From contig NC_064037.1 in assembly GCF_932526225.1 (NCBI RefSeq), forward strand, positions 7,360,203 through 7,424,202: a DNA stretch of 64,000 nt. The letters are read 5' to 3'. The DNA comes from Nematostella vectensis (Eukaryota; Cnidaria; Anthozoa; Actiniaria; Edwardsiidae). Both the position numbers and the translations under genes were made by a program. Below, piece by piece: positions 54,725 through 64,000 of the stretch (within the stretch, counting starts at the first letter, position 1; each line of letters starts with the position of its first letter). The notes under the pieces were generated by a model. That model ran no database searches and was not told the origin of the DNA. It was given only the letters and a program-made list of their open reading frames with translations.

Positions 54725-56354
54725 TGTACAGGACCCGAAATGATCCCAGGACCCGAAACGATCCCAGGACCCGAAATGATCCCCAAAAGTACCCCAACTG
54801 ATCCTCGGACCCGAAACGATACCGAGGAGTCCCCGAAATCAACCCCAAGGAATTGCAGTAATGGACAAAGGGAAAGCAGAAGAAATACTTGCAATTCTTG
54901 AAGCATAATAAAGGGTTAACAGCGACTCGATTTCTAAACAACGTGACATAAAAATATTAAATTCCAACACAATACTTCTATTTATTACATTGCCCGGCGT
55001 TAAACCCATAAACAGAGTCCAAAACAAATACACAACTGTAAATTGCTACTGAAAGGAATATAGCATAAACATAGCACAGCTTTGCTCAGATCAACCAAAC
55101 TTTTGACCTTCCATCACACTCTTAACATTTTGCGGTTCCGACACATGACTCCGACACTATAAATCTCATTTCCGTTAAGCATCACCCCTAAAAATTAATA
55201 TTCATCTGACAACCAAACATGTATTTCACCACGAAATCCGTGTTCACACGAGCGAATATTTACCGACACATTTTAGGCAGCCGGTTTGGCCGAGAAGATG
55301 GAATGACAAAAGCACACTGAGTAATACACTCGAACAACCCTTCTACTACCGATGCAAAATATTAAGGGGATGTGAAAGCAATATTATGTGAGTTTTGAAT
55401 TTCCTCATGTAGTCGTGCGTACACCCCGGCATGATCTCATATGATGGGTCTTTCATTCACGAAAAAAAACATGCCAAAAATAACTTTAAAACATTTCGCT
55501 TCCTATGTAAAGCAGCATGTCCCATCTGTAAAGACTTTCTTTTATGGCTTGTTATGTAAAAATGATTTATCCACGCCGGGCTCCTCAAATTACTATCACA
55601 GGAATTGTAAGTTGACCCCAATTTCTGACTCAACCACTGTATTTCCCCCGCAGTCGTATATAAAAATCTTAATACTTAAATCTTAGTTAATGTAAATTTC
55701 CTTTAAATAACACAAACAAAGCTAAATGTTTCATATGTTTTTAAAACTGAAAGCCAATCCTTACACATTCATTTAGTTGTCTATTACTGAAATTCCTTGG
55801 GGTTCATTTCGGGGACTCTTAGGGATCGTTTCGGGTCCCGGGATCAGTTGGGGTCCTAGGCCAGTGGTTGAGTAGTGTACATTGCCTTAGTATCGGGCCT
55901 TCAGGGTTTTAAGGATAGGAGATATTGAAGCTTTTTAAAGTCACGTGACCTATGACGTTATTGACATTGATTGACACTCGTCATCGAGGCCAGTGGTTGA
56001 GTAGTGTACATTACCTTAGTATCGGGCCTTTAGGGTTTAAAGGGTAGGAGATATTAAAGCTTTTTAAAGTCACGTGGCCTATGACGTAATCGACATTGAG
56101 TGGTACTCGTCATCGAGGTCAGTGGTTGAGAAGTGTACATTGCCTGAGTATCGGGCCTTTGTTTTAATTTTTTTTATAATGCTTCAAAAGTATTTTCTTC
56201 CACTTTCCCTTTGTCCATTCTGGTAATTCCACGGGGTTCATTTCGGGGACTCCTTGGGATCGTTTCGGGGCCAAGGATCATTTGGGGGACTTTTGGGGAT
56301 CGTTTCGGGTCCTGGGATCGTTTCGGGTCCTGGGATCATTTCGGGTCCTGTACA
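54725..56354. mobile_element. 1.63-kb transposon with long inverted repeats, inserted in the 31-bp array
   Basis: Begins TGTACAGGACCCGAAATGAT and ends in the reverse complement (...GTCCTGTACA). Inverted arms are about 180 bp (54725-54910 and about 56175-56354) and are themselves built of tandem GGACCCGAAA(C/T)GATCCCA units. GCAC is duplicated at each junction (54721-54724, 56355-56358). Deleting the element plus one GCAC restores an in-register array unit, which shows it is an insertion. No transposase is recognised inside. Confidence 0.85.
55863..56160. repeat. About 120-128-bp tandem repeat inside the transposon, about 2.4 units
   Basis: Copies begin GGCCAGTGGTTGAGTAGTGT and include AGTCACGTG(A/G)CCTATGACGT. 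They follow an extra copy of the arm sequence at about 55785-55860. Confidence 0.8.
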
Positions 56355-57268
56355 GCACACCCTTCCCCATACGCAAACCTGAGGAGCACACCCTTCCCCA
56401 TACGCAAACCTCAGGAGCACACCCTTCCCAATACGCAAACCTAAGGAGCACACCCTCCCCCATACGCAAACCTCAGGAGCACACCCTTCCCCATACGCAA
56501 ACCTCAGGAGCACACCCTCCCCCCCATACGCAAACCTCAGGAGCACACCCTTCCCCATACGCAAACCTAAGGAGCACATCCTTCCCCATACGCCAATCTC
56601 AGGAGCACACCCTCCCCCATACGCAAACCTATGGAGCACACCCTCCCCCATACGCAAACCTCAGAAGCACACCCTTCCCCATACGCAAACCTTAGGAGCA
56701 CACCCTCCCCCATACGCAAACCTCAGGAGCACACCCTCCCCCATACGCAAACCTCAGGAGCACACCCTCCCCCATACGCAAACCTGGAGCACACCCTTTC
56801 CCATACGCAAACCTCAGGAGCACACCCTCCCCCATACGCAAACCTAAGGAGCACACCCTTCCCCATACGCCAACCTCAGGAGCACACCCTCCCCCATACG
56901 CAAACCTCAGGAGCACACCCTTCCCCATACGCAAACCTCAGGAGCACACCCTTCCCCATACGCAAACCTCAGGAGCACACCCTTCCCCATACGCAAACCT
57001 CAGGAGCACATCCTCCCCCATACGCAAACCTCAGGAGCACACCCTCCCCCATACGAAAACCTCAGGAGCATACCCTTCCCCATACGCAAACCTCAGGAGC
57101 ACATACTTCCCCATACGCAAACCTAAGGAGCACACCCTCCCCCATACGCCAACCTCAGGAGCACACCCTTCCCAATTCGCAAACCTCAGGAGCACACCCT
57201 TCCCCATACGCCAACCTCAGGAGCGCACCTTTCCCCATACGCAAACCTTAGGAGCACACCCTTTCCCT
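56355..57268. repeat. 31-bp minisatellite, second block, about 29 units
   Basis: Same unit, orientation and variants as the block at 51652-54724. The two were one array before the transposon inserted. The end decays at 57259-57300 into degenerate units (CTGCGTAGACTTGTGAGC). Confidence 0.97.
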
Positions 57269-60056
57269 GCGTAGACTTGTGAGCTCCCAATCCTGCGTGA
57301 AGCTTATTATTGTACCCCCTCCTCTGCGGAAACTTGAGAAGCTACCATATGTACTTAGACATTCAGATCTGTGTTAAAATGAGTTTATAAACTGATATTT
57401 GAGGCTGTCGCGATAGTCTGATAGACTATCTGTGATGATAAGGCCCAGTGATGAAGATCGGTACTCTAGCAATGGCTTATGAGAAAGAAATATACCCTAT
57501 TACACACCGGTTATAAAAGCAAAATACTTTATTTATTTACTAGAACGTCTGATATTCCTTTCTTTGTTAGTGTTGATCTCTATAACTTTAAAGTCCTCCA
57601 CCTCTCTGGCCTCATCCAGCCATCTTTTCAATGCAAAGCGTTTGTCCTAGCTTTAAGTGTATATAAATGGATTATGTACTTAATATGTAACACACTAGGC
57701 GGTTTTAACGGTGGCAGCGATACCCCCGCTTCCGCTATCCCTTAGGGCTCTCACGCTAGTGGATCACTACATCCAAATAACAATTGGACATGAATGCAGG
57801 TGAAAAAAGAGATGTACCCGATGGTGGCGTCTTAAGGACTGCAATTCGCTGAAAATATGTTCGTTTTGACAAGTACTTACAGTTAGAAATTACTTCGACC
57901 ACACCTAATCTGCTATCTTTTAGGGGTAAAAATTGCTGTTGATCATACCCAAAATGCTATCCCCAAAAAAATGATTTTGCCGATCAACCCCGTTTGTATT
58001 TCTGAGAGTCCCCCGTAGGGTGATATTACTAATGCTAAACTCAAAGCTAGCTTAGAGCAATGAATAGCCACTTGGAGAGTGAGCTTATAACGCAATAAGC
58101 TTATGATTAGATGGCTTTTTTCTACTAATGATCTCCGTTACATTAGAAGTAAATTCTGTAAGATCGATCCGCATTCCGAGGAATCCCGAGTCCCTTGGGC
58201 CACAAGACTTTTTATATCATTTGATTAGCCTAAATGTAGTGCTCGTGACAGTTATTTCACGTCTCATATAAACATATATTTGCGCAGAGTATTAAAAGAT
58301 TAGTCACAGGCACCCCACAGGCATGACATGATCTACTCGAATCCATGTTTTTACGCGTAACGGTAATCATTTGTGGAAAGGTGTTATTAAATCATTGCTT
58401 ATCGCATTAAATAGATCTCTAGTGCCCAAGGTCATAGAATGATAGCTAATACCTTTAGCTTGGGGGTCTAGCGTTAACATCACTTAGTGATCTCTGCCGT
58501 TCAAAACCGGTCGCTTTGACGGAACAGCATCCCCGGATTTTTTCTAAAAGAAACCCCAGTCCATAATACACCAGTATTCTTGTTGTCTTTTTCTATTTTA
58601 ATACTGTCGCTTGATTTGTCCCATAAATTAGCAAAGACTCGGGCTAGCGTGATAACGGGCGAGATTAATTTCCTTAGATGCGTTTGTTTTGAGTACCGTA
58701 ATAGATTTTTCCGGTTTTCGTTTTGCCAAATTAATGACGGATTTTTTTCAATATAAAATACCACAGCGGATCACCATTCATTTCCCGACCCCACCGTGTG
58801 AATGACAGCGAGTTAGTCACATGACCCGCTATGATGAGTCGAGCATAAAGATCTTGGCAGGAACGCGAGTTACCTAGTGGAAGTGAGAGGAGGTAAGTGC
58901 AAGGGAACTGGTATTGTGTGCTGCCTAGCTACTTTCAAAATCTGCTCCAACCTTCAGTTGGTATGTACTCTTTCATATTCTATCTAGTTTTTCAATGAGT
59001 ATCATCTGATAGGCGATTTCACCATGGTCATGGTTATAGTGGTCAAAGTTCCTGCGAATTATAAATTCGAAACTAGACGAAGACAGACTAGGAAACTGTC
59101 AAATGGTAAATCTCTACGAATTGATATTTTTTCTGACACACAGAGGAAAAGGATTTGTGGAACCTCTACTTCTGATTCCTAGTTTAATGCTGAGCAATTG
59201 ATAATCAGCGAGTTTTTTATCTGTTTTTTTAAAAAAAGGGTAGTGTTGAGGTTGCCGAGGCGTCGAGTAAAATAGAAGGCATAGATAAACGGGCACCACT
59301 TGTCATTTTGGAGGTTAGACGTCCTTTATCTTGTTTTTGATGAAAATCCAGCCCTCTATCTACGGGGGCAGTTTAAAGAAAAGGCAAGGGAAAGAAATAG
59401 AGGTCGCGAAAGAAGAGAATGATAAAAAAAATGCGATAGTGGGGTTAAAATATAAAGAGAATATAAATTATAGAGAAAAATTCTACAGGAGGATTGTGAA
59501 TTTTCTGCCTCAGCAAAATTTGAAGATAAGTGTCACCAAGTCTATTGTCTCGACCGCCTCATTTCAAAATGTTTTCAAGTGGAGTATGGACTTACAGCTC
59601 TCGATTAGCTCTTTGGGTTATGGCTGATCTCAATAATTCATATGAAAATACCGATTCCTAAATAAAAATTCGATGTTCTTCAAACAAGTTAATTTTAAAT
59701 GTCATCGTATAATCCGAGAGTCATGATTGGCTGTGGTGCAAGATATGCACTCACTTTTGTTTCATAACTGCTGGATTGCCTTGGCTTAATGTTTTACACT
59801 GGCAAGTAGTTTAGGAAAAGAGAATGGGAATTAGGCGAGTGTTGGTTAAACAATACTCCGAGCAACTTCATCTGCCGTCCAGGACTCGAAAAGGTAAAAT
59901 GCGATCAATTGATTTGAAAGGGGTTATTCTAAGGAGGTTTGATCCGGCAAAGTTTACTAATAGATGTAGTATAATACAATAAATATAACTTCTCTAAATC
60001 TTAACATAGAAATTTGTCAAGTAGCAGCACTTTTTCAGAAAAGTAACTATATGTTG
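57269..60056. other. No gene firmly recognised; one candidate 5' coding exon
   Basis: Mostly AT-rich sequence with unrelated short ORFs. A candidate first exon lies at 59824-59893: ATG, then MGIRRVLVKQYSEQLHLPSR, ending AAAG|GTAAAA. No conserved family is recognised and no partner exon is secure. Confidence 0.35.
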
Positions 60057-60862
60057 TTAATAACTAAGCAACTTCTTTCTCATTTTTAAAATCGTCAGGT
60101 AATAAATCAATTTGTTGTTCTATAAATCCAACGAGAAAATATTTAACTGATATATCTTTTGATTGAAATTACTATAAACGAAGGTTTTGAAATTGCAAAA
60201 ACAATCTCAAGTGAAGTTATTTTAATTTTTTTAGCGATCAATTGGTTATCTTTTTATCCGAGGTAAGGATGTTGATTTTTTTTTGCTTCGCTTCCATGAG
60301 TCTTAGCTTATTTAGAGAGGTAAGTTAATAACTAAGCAACTTCTTTCTCATTTTTAAAATCGTCAGGTAATAAATCAATTGGTTGTTCTATAAATCCAAT
60401 GAGAAAATATTTAACTGATATATCTTTTGATTGAAATTACTATAAACGAAGGTTTTGAAATTGCAAAAACAATCTCAAGTGAAGTTATTTTAATATTTTT
60501 AGCGATCAATTGGTTATCTTTTTATCCGAGGTAAGGATGTTGATTTTTTTTTTGCTTCGCTTCCATGAGTCTTAGCTTATTTAGAGAGGTAAGTTAATAA
60601 CTAAGCAACTTCTTTCTCATTTTTAAAATCGTCAGGTAATAAATCAATTGGTTGTTCTATAAATCCAATGAGAATATATTTAACTGATATATCTTTTGAT
60701 TGAAATTACTATAAACGAAGGTTTTGAAATTGCAAAAACAATCTCAAGTGAAGTTATTTTAATTTTTTTAGCGATCAATTGGTTATCTTTTTATCCGAGG
60801 TAAGGATGTTGATTTTTTTTTTGCTTCGCTTCCATGAGTCTTAGCTTATTTAGAGAGGTAAG
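60057..60862 (+). repeat. 268-269-bp tandem repeat, three nearly identical units
   Basis: Units start at 60057, 60325 and 60594 and differ by only a few bases. Each contains TTTTTTAG|CGATCAATTGG...CCGAG|GTAAGG, a consensus acceptor and donor around a 28-nt segment, and ends in AGAGAGGTAAG. It looks like a recent tandem duplication of ordinary or intronic sequence rather than a known satellite. Confidence 0.93.
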
Positions 60863-63800
60863 CTTTTTTAAACAAAAGAAGAGCGGAAAAAACACTTTCC
60901 TTTTATCCATTTGTCTGACCGCCTAATGCCGCCGTGTGTTTGTTTTTTCATTCAGCGGCAAAATTCTTTTAAAGCAGAGTTTTAAGTAGAAATTTGTTTT
61001 TGTTTGACAAATGAAAGTTCCAGATAATAAACAATCTAGATAGAACATTATCCTTACTAATTTTAAATATTGCATAGCCTGTGCGGCAAGCGCAAGGGGC
61101 AAGGAACAAGTGGAGGAGAAGAAGGAGGGGAAATGAAATAGTTCCTTCTCCTCGTTTTCTCTTCCCATTTATCACTTCGCGCGCGACCAAATCGCTAATC
61201 TCCTTAACACTTTGCGCTTGCTAAGATGCGTCAAGTCTATAAGATTTGCGTAGGAATGCTGAAATAAATGTACGGTTATACTCAGTAGTAAGATAGTAAA
61301 ATATAACAGGCAAGGAATCATAACACGGATATATTTTTTGTATTTGTACCAGACAAGGACAGAATGAGTTTGTGGAGTCTTTTTTTATTTCTGTTCATTG
61401 CCCCCCCCCCCCCCCCCCCATGCCCCCACCCCACCCCCCCACACACACACACACAGACAGGCGAACCTAATCGTTGACAGGTGGTCTATGATTTCTGTGC
61501 AAGCACAGCGAGCCCGCCTTTGGTAGTGACGTCATGCTGATTATGGAGATTTGGAAACAATCAGATGGTGCGTCATTAAACATAACAATGTCAGAGATAG
61601 ATTCAAGATGCTCAGATAGACTCAATATAGCCCAGAGTTAGACAGAAATAACTCAGAATGATTAAATTATCCTTGCATGATGTCATAGCGTGCTAACACA
61701 TCAAATCAAGAATTGGACTTGTGCGAGTAGCCTTCTACTTCGACTTGTAATCTCCGAAATTTATCTAGGTATGGCTGAGATGTACATATCTCCAAATTAA
61801 ACACGGAAATTGTACCCTTTAAACCTCACTAAAATAATCAAAGCATTGTCATAAGGTAGACTGCCAGGCGTTTTCATAAGGGATAGGGATATATCGCGTC
61901 TAGTTTACCTGTCGTCGTAGAGCAGACACTGATGGCAAACAAGTGCTAATTCCGTGAAGGCGTTACGCCGTTAGGTGTGTTAACTATAATTGCTGAATAG
62001 ATCGACGGGAAAAAAGGGGGATGTTCCTGCGGAAAAAAATAAAAGGTTACCTCGGTGAAAGATAGATAAAATAGAGTATACCTTTCAATTAGTGAAGTAA
62101 TATAATGACGTAAGGTATTTAAAAATGGTTTTAGTTAGGGAAAAAACGATAAGACGGCATCTCGTGCAACAGAGAAACCTAACAAAATGGACTTCGATTT
62201 AATTTGCTTGTAAACTATCTAATATTCCGCTTCTTCTTCTATGTGTACCGTGTTAAAAAAAAGATGGTTAAAACAGAAGATGACTTTGTCTCAAACAAGC
62301 ATTTCAGAAACACCCCTTTGACCAAAAATGGCAATTAACGGCATACCCTCTCTAAGTGATCTCCCCTCCGCGTGGGCTTCCCTTTTTATTTCACAATTTT
62401 ATATACTGCGATAACGGCGACAAAGTCCCCCTATTTTTAATGATTAATGCTGCTATCATTTTAGGATGCTACGCTATTATAATCGGAAGCGTTTAGATGC
62501 GACTACGAGATCGAGTAAGGCCATGTAAAAATGCTTTGGTATTGCCAACACCTACGCTTTTGAGCCCGATCGTACATACAGAGGTTTTGCTTAAAATAAG
62601 ACTAATAGATATGACGGCAAAACAAACAGAGCTGCGTGTTTGAATGTTTAAAAAATCAATCATTTCTTGTAAAAGCATTGAGTTTTTGTTGTGGAAGGCG
62701 TGTGTGCGCGAGGTTGTATGTCTATTGTCCTACGAAGTTATCATCTAGCATTGTGATAGGAGCCTTTTGTAAGGGAAATTGGGAGTATAATTGTGCATGT
62801 AGATCGCTCGGTCCATCACAACGAAGAAGCCAACAGTACAGGGCAGACGTATCCATCAGGTAAAACACTTTAATTTCCTGGTTCTTAACAGAGCCCAGAT
62901 CCCATCCCCCTTAACACACTATGCACTTGTAATTAGTATTTTGGGTGGCTTTCTTTGTTGTACATAAGAATAATATGAGACAGTTTAATTGTCTTTAATG
63001 TAGCTTTGGTTAATTGTTACTCAAAGAGTAAATACGTTTGTTTTTCAAAGTTTAATTAACCGAGAACCTATTCCTAGTATTTTAAATTTACACCAGTATG
63101 AGTAAATCTCCTTTTCAGTTGCCCTATCTAAAATCGAACTTAGCACTTTTTATTACATTAGTCGTCTGTGCTTCAAGCGTCTTGGGAGCATTATTGAGCT
63201 TCAGGCTTGGAATTCTCATTAGCCGCAAACGTCTCCTTCTGAATACCAGAGTAGGGGGAGTTAAATGTATTTCTTATCAAAAAAAACGTTGACCATCGAT
63301 TACTGCTATCGGCATTTTATCAAAACAGTACATTACACCTGTGAACTGCGCAACGCTCTATCGATAATAAAAAAAACACTTACGTTTTTATTCTTTATTG
63401 ACGGTACGTTTTAGGAAGTACAAAAAACTCTCTGTGAGGCCTGTTTTGATGAGCATGAAAATGTTTTTAAATTGTTATTCTTTTATATTTGCGCTTGATT
63501 GATTTAAGTTTCCTGATTCTGTTTAAAAAGGAAATACGGCAAACATTGCATTTACAGATTACCCCTAGTTGCACTAAGAAAAGTAAAAATATTTCACATC
63601 AATTATGTTAAACGGCTTTCTTTCTTAAGCCTGGGTATGCTTTACATTACACGCTTAGATAACCTGTTTGGATGATGTCACTGTAAATTGCTGAAAGTGA
63701 TAGCAAAAGCAGAAAAAAAAAATACTTTATGGTCCGAACGACACGAACATATGCCTCGATTTTTGGTTCGCCTACGTGGAATCGTCACTTACGGGGAATG

Positions 63801-64000
63801 GGCATATGCATATACGCTCTCATAGTACACAGAACGTAATAGCTTGCATGGATATAACTGTATAAATTATCATCGCAGATTCAAAACTAATCTAGGCGCG
63901 CCGGTCATTTGTCAAATCTCCCGCTGATTGTTTTGGGCAGTGGCCGTGGGCTCAATTCCCGGTTAGGATATGGCGGCTCGCCCGTACCTTCCGACACTTG
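60863..64000. other. No gene firmly recognised
   Basis: AT-rich. Two splice-bounded open segments, about 62768-62860 and 63119-63292 (the second hydrophobic, LALFITLVVCASSVLGALLS), could be exons of an unrecognised plus-strand gene, but their phases do not join convincingly. The last 100 bases resemble a repeat (GGGCTCAATTCCCGG) but cannot be classified. Confidence 0.35.
61401..61457. repeat. Poly-C and (CA)n low-complexity tract
   Basis: A run of about 19 C, then interrupted C runs, then (CA)n. It has G-quadruplex/i-motif and Z-DNA potential and may be length-variable or mis-assembled. Confidence 0.85.

Noticed and set aside
51742-57251. Long repetitive ORFs on both strands (MRMGKGVLLRFAYGEGCAP... 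and HTLPHTQTSGAHPSPYANLR... types)
   Set aside because: They are three-frame readings of the 31-bp minisatellite; overlapping frames on both strands are equally open and none has splice or start support.
51652-57268. Could the 31-bp array be a CRISPR array?
   Set aside because: Units are contiguous without unique spacers, in a eukaryotic setting, and form an ordinary minisatellite.
63900-64000. tRNA-derived SINE-like end with B-box-like GGGCTCAATTCCCGG
   Set aside because: No A-box at the right distance and the sequence is cut by the window edge; not enough to call.

Overview
The window looks like nuclear DNA of an animal, most probably a cnidarian and within it an anthozoan such as a sea anemone. 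The evidence is compact spliced genes with GT-AG introns, highly conserved metazoan orthologues, a galaxin-like double-cysteine secreted protein of the type described from corals and anemones, CR1-like LINEs carrying a 2A-like peptide, and abundant MITEs and minisatellites. Species assignment is inference only. No prokaryotic, CRISPR or rRNA features are seen.

Layout. 1-2448: a non-autonomous LTR retrotransposon (843-bp 3' LTR, tRNA-Leu-type primer site, no gag-pol). 2449-5437: no gene. 5438-9612 (minus): an apparently intact CR1/L2/Rex1-like LINE (endonuclease plus reverse transcriptase) ending in a (TATG)n tail. 9613-11423: 60-bp minisatellite and spacer. 11439-15250 (minus): complete eight-exon eIF3i gene. 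It is divergent, across about 660 bp, from an SRRM2/Cwc21-type splicing factor at 15915-25823 (plus, ten coding exons), whose introns hold a foldback element, a piggyBac relic and a 41-bp minisatellite. 27127-28050 (minus): single-exon LicD/fukutin-type protein lacking the usual acidic motif. 29140-34582 (minus): eight-exon bleomycin hydrolase with a 40-bp minisatellite in its last intron. 35315-37253 (minus): three-exon galaxin-like secreted protein whose 3' end lies in a perfect 90-bp-arm palindrome. 40182-47444 (minus): ten-exon ESCO cohesin acetyltransferase whose last codons have been amplified into a 41-bp minisatellite downstream of the stop. It is divergent from a four-exon coiled-coil protein ending in a CaaX box (48151-50404, plus). 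50454-57268: piggyBac-like MITE, then a very large 31-bp minisatellite (about 130 units) split by a 1.63-kb inverted-repeat transposon. 57269-64000: mostly without recognisable genes, apart from a three-copy 268-bp tandem repeat.

The genes are ordinary housekeeping or secreted functions (translation initiation, splicing, peptidase, cohesion) and do not form one pathway. The most unusual biology is how repeats interact with genes: a minisatellite born from a terminal coding exon, duplicated splice acceptors inside introns, a palindrome defining a stop codon, and a fully phase-2, frame-preserving exon series in the splicing factor. Exon boundaries were derived by hand from splice consensus, reading-frame continuity and recalled similarity to human orthologues; no alignment was run.
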